A stretch of DNA of 64,000 nucleotides from JBBSBL01 sp046330255. GTDB lineage: Bacteria > Actinomycetota > Thermoleophilia > Solirubrobacterales > Solirubrobacteraceae. A model generated the notes under the pieces. It made no database searches. It was not told the DNA's origin and saw only the letters and a program-made list of their open reading frames with translations. The DNA lies in assembly GCA_046330255.1 (NCBI GenBank), contig JAXLTC010000001.1:124001-188000 (forward strand), read 5' to 3'. A program made the translations under genes and the position numbers. Shown here in pieces: positions 1 to 8,126 of the stretch; position 1 is the first letter of the stretch; each line of letters opens with the position of its first letter.

Positions 1-612
1 CTTCGGGCTGACCTTCGCGACGGGAGCCGCGAGCGTGGTCGAGCCTCGCCGCACGAGCGCGACGCCGACGGCGTCCCGCAGCCTGCGCTCGCGCACGGTC
101 AGGCCGTCGCGGCCCGGCACGGGCGACAGCGAGTCGGGGGAGAAGTTGATCGAGGCGTCGCGCGGGGCGCGGTCCAGCGCGCGCGAGACCGCGGTCGCGA
201 ACCGGCGCACCGCGGCCCTCGAATAGGAGACCTCGGGCGCCAGCGCCGCGTCGACGCGCCCGCCGGTGGCCTCGCGCCACACGCGGCTGAAGATGTTGCC
301 CTGGCGGCTGCGGGCGAGCGCCTCGTCGACGGTGCCGTCGACGTCCACGCGCAGCCCGGCGCGGCGCGGATCCAACCGGAAGCTGCGCCCCGTGTAGGTG
401 ACCACGATGGGCCGCTCGAAGCGCGCCTCGTACGCGCGCCGCACGGCGACGCGGGCCTGGTCGCGGCTCATGCCGCCGACGTCGATCCCGGCGACGCTGA
501 TGCCCTTGGCGATGCTGTCCTTGCGGCTCTGGTCGTAGGCGTACGCGACCGCGCCGCCGACCAGCAGGACGGCCAGGACCACGGCCACGGCGATGAAAGG
601 CCGGCTCCGCAC
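1..612 (-). CDS. VanW-type (YoaR-like) peptidoglycan-binding protein, 3' end outside window
   Basis: The reading frame is open to the window edge, giving the first 204 residues. It begins MRSRPF, then one hydrophobic helix (about residues 7-24, AVAVVLAVLLVGGAVAYAY), so the protein should be anchored with its bulk outside the cell. After it comes KGISVAGIDVGGMSRDQA, the typical opening of the YoaR/VanW N-terminal 'putative peptidoglycan binding' domain, and a second copy-like region follows. In actinobacteria such N-termini are usually joined to a VanW or L,D-transpeptidase domain, but that part lies outside the window. The GTG start at 612 is chosen because a TATTCT -10 box (621-626) ends 8 nt before it, matching the leaderless pattern of the region. 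Role in wall maintenance is inferred. Confidence 0.75.
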   Translation of the reverse strand, partial: MRSRPFIAVAVVLAVLLVGGAVAYAYDQSRKDSIAKGISVAGIDVGGMSRDQARVAVRRAYEARFERPIVVTYTGRSFRLDPRRAGLRVDVDGTVDEALARSRQGNIFSRVWREATGGRVDAALAPEVSYSRAAVRRFATAVSRALDRAPRDASINFSPDSLSPVPGRDGLTVRERRLRDAVGVALVRRGSTTLAAPVAKVSPK

Positions 613-620
613 CGCAGATG

Positions 621-626
621 AGAATA
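621..626 (-). promoter_or_regulatory. -10 box TATTCT for a leaderless transcript
   Basis: On the minus strand TATTCT ends 8 nt before the GTG at 612. No Shine-Dalgarno sequence fits in between. One of a series of TAnnnT boxes placed this way in the window. Confidence 0.4.
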
Positions 627-676
627 TCGGGCCGGGAAGCGGGTCCGTCACACCTGCAACGGGGCGTGCGGCGCGA

Positions 677-1249
677 TCAGTCGCCGCGGCCGGGCCGCCC
701 CGCGAGGGTCGGCTCGAGCGCCCGCGCGAGCGCCGGCCAATCCCCGGCCGATATCACCTCGCCCGAGGCGCACAGCTCGCGGTTCCACGGGTGCACCAGC
801 GTCGCCCCGGCGATGCCGGCTGCGCGCGCGCCCGCGAGGTTCACCGGGCTGTCGTCGATCAGCAACCCGACCCCCAGCTCCCGGCAGCGGGTGAGCTTGT
901 CGAACGAGCAGTGGAGATCGTCGTAGGGCAGGCCGATGCGCTCGAGCCACGCTGCCGTGGCGTCGTGGGCGCGGGGGCGGCGATGGCTCGTGACGTGGAT
1001 CCAGTGCCCCTCGCCGTGCCAGCGCGCGAGCGCCTCGACGGCGCCCGGATACGGCTGCGCGGAGAGGATCTCCTCGTCGGCGTGGGTGTCGTCGACGACG
1101 GCGCGCAGCTGGTCGGGCTCGAGCTCCGGGATGCGCCAGGTCAGCTGGCGCTCGTAGGCCAGCTCCACGCCGTAGCGGCGCCGGGCCGCGACCTCGAAGA
1201 GGTCCCAGTAGTGGTGCAGCGTCGAGTCGATGTCGACCGCGATCCGCAC
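677..1249 (-). CDS. HAD-superfamily 5'-nucleotidase-like phosphatase
   Basis: The 190-residue protein opens with the HAD motif I DIDSTL (residues 6-11, two nucleophile/acid-base aspartates) and ends its core with LLIDDSPVN, the acidic motif IV. A Thr/Ser-rich HVTSHR stretch between them fits motif II. Length and motif spacing resemble the small 5'(3')-deoxyribonucleotidase (NT5C) group, so a cytosolic nucleotide or small phosphate-ester hydrolase is likely; the substrate cannot be read from sequence. It starts with GTG, 13 bp after the ilvD stop, and is probably co-transcribed with ilvD. Confidence 0.75.
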   Translation of the reverse strand: MRIAVDIDSTLHHYWDLFEVAARRRYGVELAYERQLTWRIPELEPDQLRAVVDDTHADEEILSAQPYPGAVEALARWHGEGHWIHVTSHRRPRAHDATAAWLERIGLPYDDLHCSFDKLTRCRELGVGLLIDDSPVNLAGARAAGIAGATLVHPWNRELCASGEVISAGDWPALARALEPTLAGRPGRGD

Positions 1250-1262
1250 CGGCGCACCCCGC

Positions 1263-2942
1263 TCAGCGCGTGACGGCGCCCTCGGAGGCGCTCCCCACGA
1301 GCTTCGCGTACTTCGCGAGCACGACCTCGCCGTCGGGCGCCGGCGGCGGCGAGTAGGCGGCGACGCGCGCCGCGATCTCCTCGTCCCCGAGCGCGACGTC
1401 CAGGCGCCGGGTCTCGACGTCGAGCGTGATCTCGTCGCCGTCGCGAACGGCCGCGATCGGTCCCCCGCGCGCGGCCTCCGGTGCGACGTGGCCCGCCATC
1501 AGCCCGTGCGTCGCCCCGGAGAAGCGGCCGTCGGTGATCAGCGCGATCGACTCGCCGAGTCCCTCGCCCACCAGCGCCGCGGTGACCGCCAGCATCTCCC
1601 GCATGCCGGGACCGCCGGCCGGCCCCTCGTTGCGGATCACGACCACGTCGCCGGCCGAGATCCCGCCTCCGGTCGCCGCCGCCATCGCCTGCTCCTCGGA
1701 CTCGAACACGCGCGCGGGCCCCGTCTGGCGGCGGCGCTCGTGCCCGGCGAGCTTGACCACGCACCCCTCCGGCGCGAGGTTGCCGCGCAGGATCGCGAGC
1801 CCGCCGGTCTCCTTCAGCGGGTCCGACAGCGGACGCACGACCTCCTGCCCCGCGGTCTCGCTCGCCGCGGCGGCATGCTCGCCGACCGTGCCGCCCGTGA
1901 CCGTCGGGGCGCCCTCGTGCAGGACTCCCGCCTCCAGCATGCGGCGCATCACCAGCGGGACGCCCCCGGCGGCGTAGAGGTCGACCGCCACGAACCGGCC
2001 GCCGGGCTTCAGGTCGCACAGCAGCGGGGTGCGCGAGCTGATGCGGTCGAAGTCGTCGATCGAGAGCTCCACTCCCGCCTCTCGCGCGACCGCGAGCAGG
2101 TGCAGCACCCCGTTGGTGGACCCGCCGCTGGTCGCGATCGCGGCGATCGCGTTCTCGAGGCTCTCGCGCGTGATCAGCTCGCTCGGGCGCTGCCCGCGCG
2201 CGAGCACGTCCATGACGAGCCGCCCGGCCTCGAACGCGACCTCGGCCTTGCTCGGGTCCTGGGCCGGCACCATCGCCGAGGCCACCGGGGAGATCCCCAT
2301 CACCTCGAACGCCATCGCCATCGTGTTCGCGGTGAACTGGCCTCCGCACGCTCCGGCGCCCGGCGAGGCCGAGGCCTCGAGCTCCGCCAGGTCGGCGTCG
2401 CTCATGCGCCCGGCGGCGTGGGCGCCGACCGCCTCGAAGACGTCCTGGATCGTGACGTCGTGGCCCTGGAAGGTCCCCGGCGGTATCGAGCCGCCGTAGA
2501 GCATCAGCGACGGGACGTCGAGGCGGGCGAGCGCCATCACGGTTCCCGGGATCGTCTTGTCGCAGCCCGAGAGCGCGACCACCGCGTCGAACAGGTAGCC
2601 GAGGCCCGTCAGCTCGATCGAGTCCGCGATCACCTCGCGCGAGACCAGCGAGGTCCGCATGCCGGAGGTCCCCATCGTGATCCCGTCCGAGATCGCGATC
2701 GTGTTGAACTCCATCGGCGTTCCGCCCGCCGCGCGGATGCCCTCCTTGACCTTCGCGGCGAGCGCGCGCAGGTGGAAGTTGCACGGCATGCACTCGATCC
2801 ACGTCGAGGCGACCCCGACGATCGGCTTGGAGAGCGCCTCGTCGTCGAAGCCGATGCCCTTCAGGTAGGCGCGCGCCGGCGCGCGCTCGGGGCCTTCCGT
2901 GAGCGCCCGGCTGCGGTGCTTGGGGTCCAGCGCCTCGCTCAC
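1263..2942 (-). CDS. ilvD: Dihydroxy-acid dehydratase
   Basis: The 559-residue protein, a normal length for IlvD, dehydrates 2,3-dihydroxy acids to the 2-keto acid precursors of valine, leucine and isoleucine. Iron-sulfur cluster cysteines are visible in the three family motifs: MPCNFH (C54), SGCDKT (C127) and GACGGQF (C199). The catalytic region SGGSTNG and the C-terminal DGRFSGATHG are intact. The GTG start at 2942 overlaps the upstream gene's stop as GTGA, implying translational coupling; an in-frame extension to 3374 is only read-through of that neighbour. No T-box or other leader is seen because there is no leader space. Confidence 0.96.
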   Translation of the reverse strand: MSEALDPKHRSRALTEGPERAPARAYLKGIGFDDEALSKPIVGVASTWIECMPCNFHLRALAAKVKEGIRAAGGTPMEFNTIAISDGITMGTSGMRTSLVSREVIADSIELTGLGYLFDAVVALSGCDKTIPGTVMALARLDVPSLMLYGGSIPPGTFQGHDVTIQDVFEAVGAHAAGRMSDADLAELEASASPGAGACGGQFTANTMAMAFEVMGISPVASAMVPAQDPSKAEVAFEAGRLVMDVLARGQRPSELITRESLENAIAAIATSGGSTNGVLHLLAVAREAGVELSIDDFDRISSRTPLLCDLKPGGRFVAVDLYAAGGVPLVMRRMLEAGVLHEGAPTVTGGTVGEHAAAASETAGQEVVRPLSDPLKETGGLAILRGNLAPEGCVVKLAGHERRRQTGPARVFESEEQAMAAATGGGISAGDVVVIRNEGPAGGPGMREMLAVTAALVGEGLGESIALITDGRFSGATHGLMAGHVAPEAARGGPIAAVRDGDEITLDVETRRLDVALGDEEIAARVAAYSPPPAPDGEVVLAKYAKLVGSASEGAVTR

Positions 2943-3556
2943 GGGGCGGAGAGCGTACCGCCGGGCGCGAGCGAGTCGCGGCGCGCCCTGGCGCGCTCCC
3001 ACTCCCCGAGGCGCCACAGGTCCCGCTTGACGGCCCGGGGGTCGACCTGGCGGCCCGGCAGGTGCATGTTCGCCTGGCGTATCAGCCCGCGCTCGTCGCC
3101 CGTCAGCGCCATCCACTTGGCCAGCACGTCGTCGGAGTCGGGCAGGCGCGCGCTGCCGTAAGGGCGGGTGCGGTCGGGGAACTCGACGCAGTACTCGCTC
3201 AGCAGCCGGTGCGTCTGGGGCACGTAGGCGACGAGCGGCCGGTGCGGGTAGAGCAGGTACGCGTAGGGCGCGCCCTGCGCGCCGTCGGGCGCCACGCGGT
3301 GGCCGGCCTGGCCGCCCCAGACGCGCAGGAAGCCGAGGTCGCGGTACATCTCCCAGTCCTGCTCGCTCACGCACGAGCGCAGGAGTTCTCGCGCGCGCTG
3401 CTCGGCGCGTCGCTCGCGGCCGGGGTCGTATTCGTAGCGGACGGGCCGGGCGCGGCGGGCGCGGCGCCGCGCGAGCGCCTCGGCGGCGCGCGGGACCAGC
3501 ACGTCCGAGAGGAGCGCGACCACCACGATCGCCGCGGCTCCGAGCGCGAGCGCCAC
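2939..3556 (-). CDS. Membrane-anchored protein of unknown function
   Basis: The 205-residue protein starts with GTG at 3556 directly after the upstream stop region, followed at once by one hydrophobic helix (residues 1-24, ALALGAAAIVVVALLSDVLV) that would anchor it in the membrane. A strongly basic stretch rich in arginine comes next, then a globular part with SEQDWEMYRDLGFLRVWGG, YAYLLYPHRPLVAY and KWMALTGDERGLIRQANMH. I do not recognise the family. It overlaps the 81-residue gene upstream and ilvD downstream, so it is part of the same transcript. A relation to branched-chain amino acid synthesis is not implied. Confidence 0.7.
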   Translation of the reverse strand: MALALGAAAIVVVALLSDVLVPRAAEALARRRARRARPVRYEYDPGRERRAEQRARELLRSCVSEQDWEMYRDLGFLRVWGGQAGHRVAPDGAQGAPYAYLLYPHRPLVAYVPQTHRLLSEYCVEFPDRTRPYGSARLPDSDDVLAKWMALTGDERGLIRQANMHLPGRQVDPRAVKRDLWRLGEWERARARRDSLAPGGTLSAP

Positions 3557-3564
3557 CGGGTGCC

Positions 3565-3810
3565 CTAGCCCCCGGAGGCGTGCGGGAAGAAGATCACCCG
3601 CTCGGCGTCGCGCGGGACGTCCTCGAAGCTCCGCACCATCCGCGCCTCGCGCCGCCCGGCGCCGCCGGCGACGGGCACCGCGGCCCACAGACCCTCGTCG
3701 AGCTGGCGCCGAAACGCCTCGATCAGCTCGAGCTCGTCCTCGGGCACCTCGACGTCGCCCTCCGCGATCAGGACCTCACCGTGGCCCGGCTTCATGCGCA
3801 ACAGCCTCAC
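3565..3810 (-). CDS. Small conserved-looking protein of unknown function
   Basis: An 81-residue soluble protein with RMKPGHGEVLIAEGDVEV near the start and an acidic helix PEDELELIEAFRRQLDEG after it, ending FFPHASGG. I do not recognise it. Two starts are possible. The GTG at 3810 lies 7 nt after a CATAAT -10 box, as in other leaderless genes here. The ATG at 3795 is preceded by GTGAGG. The upstream GTG is preferred. It overlaps the next gene's coding start region by only a few bases of spacing and heads the run that ends in ilvD. Confidence 0.6.
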   Translation of the reverse strand: MRLLRMKPGHGEVLIAEGDVEVPEDELELIEAFRRQLDEGLWAAVPVAGGAGRREARMVRSFEDVPRDAERVIFFPHASGG

Positions 3811-3817
3811 GAGCGCG

Positions 3818-3823
3818 ATTATG
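3818..3823 (-). promoter_or_regulatory. -10 box CATAAT overlapping the thiD stop
   Basis: CATAAT on the minus strand ends 7 nt before the GTG at 3810 and overlaps the thiD stop codon (TAA, 3819-3821). This would give the ilvD run its own leaderless promoter. Confidence 0.35.
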
Positions 3824-4748
3824 GCACGCGGGCCGGGCCGTCCGGCGGCCCGGCCGTGCCGTCCGAGGTCCCCGCCGACCCGTCCTGGACACCACCGGGG
3901 ACGAGGGCGCCGAGCGCGTTCACCGGCCCGGGCCCGGCGCCCGTCCCGCGCAGGCCGTCGCGCACCGCGATCCCCGCCAGGCGCCTCGCGAGCCGCGCCG
4001 CCTCGAGCGGCGTGCGCCCGAGCGCGAGTTGCGCGGCGAGCGCGGAGGAGTGCGTGCAGCCCGAGCCGTGCGCGGCGCCGCCCGGCTCGCGCTCGCCCGG
4101 CAGCGGAACCGCCCGGGCGCCGTCGAAGAAGAGGTCGGTGGCCGCCTCGCGGTGGCCGCCCGTGACGACGACCGCGCGCGGGCCCAGCGCGTGCACGGCG
4201 CGTGCGAGCGCCTCCTGGTCGGCCCCGGGCGAGGCGCCGCTCAGCGCGGCGGCCTCGGGCACGTTCGGCGTCGCGACGCTCGCGCGAGGAAGGATCAGGT
4301 CCACGAGCGCTGCGCGAGCGTCGGCGTCCAGGAGGCTCGCCCCGGACTCGGCGACCATCACGGGATCGACCACGACCGGCGTGCCTTCGGCCAGCAGGTC
4401 GAGCGCCCGCGCGACGGCGCGCGCGGTCGCGGCCGTGCCCAGCATCCCGATCTTCACCGCGTCGACCCCGATGTCGCCCGCGACCGCGCGGACCTGCGCG
4501 ACGATCATCTCCGGGGAGACCGCCTCCACCGCCGCAACCTCCACGGTGCTCTGGGCGGTGATCGCGGTGATCGCGGTCATCCCGTGCACGCCGCACGCCG
4601 CGAACGCCTTCAGGTCGGCCTGGATCCCCGCCCCGCCGCCGGAGTCCGAACCGGCGATCGACAGCACGGCGGGCACGCGCCCCGGGCGCGACGCCGCCCC
4701 GGCGGGCGCGCCCGCTTCCGGTCCCGGCTGACGGTCCACGGTCGCCAT
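3819..4748 (-). CDS. thiD: Hydroxymethylpyrimidine/phosphomethylpyrimidine kinase
   Basis: A ribokinase-fold enzyme (309 residues) that phosphorylates HMP and HMP-phosphate in thiamine pyrophosphate synthesis. The N-terminal signature LSIAGSDSGGGAGIQADLK (about residues 29-47) is the family's substrate-binding block; VVVDPVMV and the C-terminal anion hole GSGCTHSSALAAQLALG are both intact, with the usual Cys after Gly-Ser-Gly. The first 25 residues and the last 35 are low-complexity Gly/Pro/Ala extensions beyond the fold. No other thiamine gene and no TPP riboswitch is visible nearby. The ATG at 4748 has a TAGCCT box 8 nt upstream. Confidence 0.94.
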   Translation of the reverse strand: MATVDRQPGPEAGAPAGAASRPGRVPAVLSIAGSDSGGGAGIQADLKAFAACGVHGMTAITAITAQSTVEVAAVEAVSPEMIVAQVRAVAGDIGVDAVKIGMLGTAATARAVARALDLLAEGTPVVVDPVMVAESGASLLDADARAALVDLILPRASVATPNVPEAAALSGASPGADQEALARAVHALGPRAVVVTGGHREAATDLFFDGARAVPLPGEREPGGAAHGSGCTHSSALAAQLALGRTPLEAARLARRLAGIAVRDGLRGTGAGPGPVNALGALVPGGVQDGSAGTSDGTAGPPDGPARVP

Positions 4749-4756
4749 CTCGCGGG

Positions 4757-4762
4757 AGGCTA
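4757..4762 (-). promoter_or_regulatory. -10 box TAGCCT upstream of thiD
   Basis: TAGCCT on the minus strand ends 8 nt before the thiD ATG, fitting a leaderless start and leaving no room for a TPP riboswitch. Confidence 0.4.
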
Positions 4763-4796
4763 GAGCGTCCCGCCGGCGGCGAGGCGCCGCCCGCCT

Positions 4797-5936
4797 CTAC
4801 CCGGCCGGGACGTAGCGGCCGCCCGCCGCCCGCGTTACGGCGCCGAGCAACTCGAGCTCGGCGAGGCCGTCGAGCACGTCCTCCAGGGGGCGCCCGGCGC
4901 CGACCAGCGCGGCGACGGTGTCCCGCCCGGAGGCCAGCTCGTCGCGCAGGGCGCGCAGCGCGGCCGGCACCGCGATCGCGACCGGGCCGGTGCGGGCCGA
5001 GGCAGGCGGTCCCGCCGGGCCGCAGGCGAGGTCGAGGACGTCGCGGGCGTCGCGGACCAGCGCGGCCCCGTCGCGCAGCAGCGCGTTGGTCCCCGCCGAC
5101 AGCGGCGAGGTCACGCGGCCCGGCACCGCCGCCACGGCTCTCCCGAGATCGTCGGCGAAGTCGGCGGTGATGAGCGACCCCGAGCGCTCGGCGGCCTCGA
5201 CGACGACCGTCACGGCCGCGAGCGCCGCGATCAGCCGGTTGCGGGCCGGGAACGCCCAGCGGCGCACGACCGTGCCTGGCGGCATCTCTGAGAGCGCCGC
5301 GCCGCCGGAGGCGAGGATCCGCCGGTGGAGAGCGCGCTTGCTCGCCGGGTACGGGCGCTCGGCGCCGCCCGCGAGCACCGCGACGGTCGCGCCGCCCGCC
5401 GCCAGCGCGCCCTCGTGCGCCGCGGAGTCCGCGCCCAGCGCCATGCCGCTGATGACGGGAAGGCCCGCCGCCGCCACGCCGCGCCCGAGCGACCGGGCGA
5501 CCGCGAGGCCGTACGGCGACGCCCGGCGCGCGCCGACGATCGCGACGCCCGGCGACTCGGGGCCGGGCGCGCTCGCGCCGGCCCCCTCGTCCAGCGCCTC
5601 GACCGCGGCCGCGTCGCCGGCCAGGTGGATCACCGCGGGGGCGTCCGGCAGCCGCCGCAGCGCCGCCGGGTAGGCGAGCCCGCCGCCGTGCGGGCACGCG
5701 GCACGCAGTCCCGCCTCTCCGATCTCGACCCGGGCCGCGGCGGCGTCGAATCCGGACCACGCCCTGCGCAGCGGGCCGGCCCTCGAGCCCGCGAGCGCCT
5801 CGATCAGATCGGCGTCCGGCAGCGCGAGCACGCCCCGGAGCGGGTCACGCTCGACGTGGCGGCGCTCGATGTGACCGCCGAGCCGCGCCAGCAGCCACGA
5901 GCGCCGCAGGCAATCGCCGCACGGACCGGCGCTCAC
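4797..5936 (-). CDS. dprA: DNA processing protein DprA
   Basis: A 379-residue protein that binds incoming single-stranded DNA and loads RecA during natural transformation. The Rossmann-fold core has the family motifs VAIVGARRASPYG, VISGMALGADSAAHEGAL and FPARNRLIAALA, followed by SGSLITADFA. Four cysteines in the first 70 residues and a C-terminal winged-helix-like part (residues 310-379) flank the core. The GTG start at 5936 overlaps the comM stop as GTGA. Together with comM this suggests competence capacity or its remnant; no DNA-uptake machinery is in the window. Confidence 0.93.
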   Translation of the reverse strand: MSAGPCGDCLRRSWLLARLGGHIERRHVERDPLRGVLALPDADLIEALAGSRAGPLRRAWSGFDAAAARVEIGEAGLRAACPHGGGLAYPAALRRLPDAPAVIHLAGDAAAVEALDEGAGASAPGPESPGVAIVGARRASPYGLAVARSLGRGVAAAGLPVISGMALGADSAAHEGALAAGGATVAVLAGGAERPYPASKRALHRRILASGGAALSEMPPGTVVRRWAFPARNRLIAALAAVTVVVEAAERSGSLITADFADDLGRAVAAVPGRVTSPLSAGTNALLRDGAALVRDARDVLDLACGPAGPPASARTGPVAIAVPAALRALRDELASGRDTVAALVGAGRPLEDVLDGLAELELLGAVTRAAGGRYVPAG

Positions 5937-7471
5937 GCGGCCTTCTCCGCCTTGCGAGGCGCCCGCTCGCGAAGCGACAGCGCCCGCAGCACGTCGCTCT
6001 TGCGGACGCGCTCGCGCGCCGCGAGATCGGCGAGCGTCCGCGCCACCCTCAGCACGCGGTGACGGGCGCGCGGGCTCAGCCCGCCCTCCTCGTAGGCCTC
6101 GCGCAGCGCCCGCTCGCCCTCCGCGTCGAGCCGGACGTGGCGGCGCACCGCGGCCGGCCCCATGTCGCCGTTGCAGCGCAGCCCCTCCGCCGCCAGGCGC
6201 GAGGTCTGGCGGGCCCGAGCCTCGACCACGCGCTCGCGCACGACCGAGGAACGCGCCGGCGGATCGCCCTCCAGCGCGTCCGCGCCGGGCCGCTCGACCG
6301 CGGCGAGCAGGTCGATGCGGTCGAGCAGCGGACCGCTGAAGCGCCGCCTGTGCCGGGCGAGGTCCGCCTCCCCGCACGCGCAGCGGTCGCCGGGCGCGTG
6401 GCCGCACGGGCACGGGTTGGTGGCGCCGACCAGCATGACCCGCGTCGGGAAGACGACGGCCCGCTGCCCGCGGACGATCGCCACGCGCCCGTCCTCGAGC
6501 GGCTGTCGCAGCGACTCGAGCGCCGGCCGGGAGAACTCCGAGAGCTCGTCCAGGAACAGCACGCCGTTGTGGGCGAGCGTCGCCTCCCCGGGCGTCGGCG
6601 GGGCCGCGCCGCCCACCAGCCCTGCGGCGGAGATCGTGTGGTGCGGCGCGCGGAACGGCCGGCGGCTCGCGAGCCCGTCCCCGCCGTGCAGCCCGGCGAC
6701 GCTGTGGATGCGGGTGACCTCGAGCGCCTCGGCCGGCGCGAGCGGGGGCAGGATCCCCGGCAGGCGGCGGGCGAGCATCGTCTTGCCCGTGCCCGGCGGT
6801 CCCTCGAGCAGCAGGTGGTGGGCGCCCGCCGCGGCGATCTCCAGCGCCAGGGAGGGCAGCTCCTGGCCGCGCACGTCCGCGAGGTCGCCCTCCGGATCGG
6901 GCGCCGGCGGTGGCGAGCCACGACTCGGGGGCGGCGGCAGCCGGCCCTCGGCGAGCGCCGCCGCGAGCGAGCGCAGGTCGCTGAAGCCCGCCACGCGCAG
7001 CCCGCCGACCAGCGCCGCCTCCACCTCGCGCTCGCGCGGTACGAGCAGGGCGTCGAGACCGGCGCGGGCGGCCCCCTCGGCGACGACCAGGGTGCCCCTG
7101 CAGCCGCGCAGCTCGCCCCGCAGCGAGAGCTCGCCGAAGACCGCGAGCCCGTCGAGGCACAGGGACGGTAGCTGGCCGCTGGCGACCAGCACGCCGGCGG
7201 CGATCGCGGCGTCGAACCCCGGGCCCGACTTGCGCAGGTGCGCCGGCGCGAGGTTCGCGGTGATCCGGCGGGCGGGGAACTCGAAGCCCGAGTTCTGGAT
7301 CGCGGATCGCACCCGCTCGCGCGCCTCCCGCACGGCGGCGTCGCCCAGCCCGACGATCGTGAAGGCCGGCAGTCCCGGACGCAGATCGACCTCCACGCCG
7401 ACCGCGTGGGGCTCCACCCCCTCCACCGTGAACGTCGCGACACGGGCGAACACGGGGCGCACGCTAGGCAT
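5933..7471 (-). CDS. comM: YifB/ComM family AAA+ Mg-chelatase-like ATPase
   Basis: A 512-residue protein. The N-terminal ChlI domain (S16-like fold) shows VEGVEPHAVGVEVDLRPGLP and IVGLGDAAVREARERVR. The AAA+ core has Walker A LEGPPGTGKTMLARRLP and Walker B NGVLFLDELSEFSR, a sensor region LVGATNPCPCG with clustered cysteines, and a C-terminal Mg_chelatase_C helical domain. Members act as branch-migration helicases in transformation in Gram-negative bacteria; the same role here is inferred. The ATG at 7471 gives the usual family length. It faces yraN across a 140-bp divergent intergenic region. Confidence 0.93.
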   Translation of the reverse strand: MPSVRPVFARVATFTVEGVEPHAVGVEVDLRPGLPAFTIVGLGDAAVREARERVRSAIQNSGFEFPARRITANLAPAHLRKSGPGFDAAIAAGVLVASGQLPSLCLDGLAVFGELSLRGELRGCRGTLVVAEGAARAGLDALLVPREREVEAALVGGLRVAGFSDLRSLAAALAEGRLPPPPSRGSPPPAPDPEGDLADVRGQELPSLALEIAAAGAHHLLLEGPPGTGKTMLARRLPGILPPLAPAEALEVTRIHSVAGLHGGDGLASRRPFRAPHHTISAAGLVGGAAPPTPGEATLAHNGVLFLDELSEFSRPALESLRQPLEDGRVAIVRGQRAVVFPTRVMLVGATNPCPCGHAPGDRCACGEADLARHRRRFSGPLLDRIDLLAAVERPGADALEGDPPARSSVVRERVVEARARQTSRLAAEGLRCNGDMGPAAVRRHVRLDAEGERALREAYEEGGLSPRARHRVLRVARTLADLAARERVRKSDVLRALSLRERAPRKAEKAA

Positions 7472-7597
7472 GCGAATGCTGCGTCTCAGCGCGCGCCGGT
7501 CAAGACTCGGCGACGGCGGGCCGGCGGTCCGGCGGCGTGTGCGCGGGCCGCGTGCGACCCGGCACGCCGCGCCGCACACGCGGCACGGCGGCGCCCC

Positions 7598-7603
7598 TAG
7601 CGT
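7598..7603 (+). promoter_or_regulatory. -10 box TAGCGT upstream of yraN
   Basis: TAGCGT ends 8 nt before the GTG at 7612, which supports that start over the longer in-frame ORF beginning at 7537. Confidence 0.4.
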
Positions 7604-7611
7604 CGCGCGTC

Positions 7612-8004
7612 GTGCAGGGCGACGATCCCCGCCGGTCGCTCGGTCGCCTCGGAGAGCGGCTCGCGGCCGACCACTACGAGCGGCTCGGGTGCGAGGTGCT
7701 GGAGCGCAACGCGCGCATGCGCGGCGGCGAGCTCGACCTCGTCGTGCGCGCCGGCCGCACGCTCGTCTTCTGCGAGGTCAAGACCAGGCGCGCGGGCGCC
7801 CGCGCGGAAGCGCAGCTCGGCCGCTCGCCGTTAGAGTCGATCGGGCCGCGCAAGCGCCTCCAGGTGAGGCGCCTGGCGATCGAGTGGCTGGCGAGCCGGC
7901 GCGAGCGCCCCGCGGCCGCCGAGGTCCGCTTCGACGCGATCGCCGTCCTGGTCGACGCGCGCGACCGCCTCGTGGCCCTCGAGCATCTCGAGGCCGCGTT
8001 CTAG
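7612..8004 (+). CDS. yraN: UPF0102 (YraN) family nuclease-fold protein
   Basis: A 130-residue member of the YraN family, which has a restriction-endonuclease-like fold with no firmly established cellular role. The conserved LGRLGERLAADHYERLG helix, the MRGGELDLVVR strand (Glu-Leu-Asp metal-binding pair) and LVFCEVKTRR (Glu-x-Lys) form the expected active-site pattern. The GTG start at 7612 follows a TAGCGT -10 box and restores normal family length. It is on the plus strand, divergent from comM and convergent with rnhB, unlike the usual co-directional order. Confidence 0.9.
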   Translation: MQGDDPRRSLGRLGERLAADHYERLGCEVLERNARMRGGELDLVVRAGRTLVFCEVKTRRAGARAEAQLGRSPLESIGPRKRLQVRRLAIEWLASRRERPAAAEVRFDAIAVLVDARDRLVALEHLEAAF

Positions 8005-8045
8005 CCGGGCTGCCACGGAATCGCGGACCGCGGGAGGCCGGCGCC

Positions 8046-8103
8046 GGGTCCACCGTCCTGGGTTGGGCGGCACATGCGACCCCCAAGGCAGGAGCATGGA
8101 CCC
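8046..8103. terminator. Bidirectional hairpin between convergent yraN and rnhB
   Basis: A long interrupted dyad: GGGTCCA (8046-8052) pairs with TGGACCC (8097-8103), TCCTG with CAGGA inside it and TTGGG with CCCAA inside that. There is no T-run, as is common for terminators in very GC-rich actinobacteria. Its place between two convergent genes supports termination on both strands. Confidence 0.5.
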
Positions 8104-8126
8104 CCGCGACGCCCCGGCAGGACGCG

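Noticed and set aside
593..3161. Long plus-strand ORFs opposite the HAD gene and ilvD
   Set aside because: They are antisense shadows caused by high third-position GC. Their Arg/Ala/Gly-rich translations match no family, while the minus strand holds complete known genes.
4749..4796. TPP riboswitch upstream of thiD
   Set aside because: Only 48 bp separate thiD from dprA, and a -10 box lies 8 nt before the start, so there is no leader for a riboswitch.
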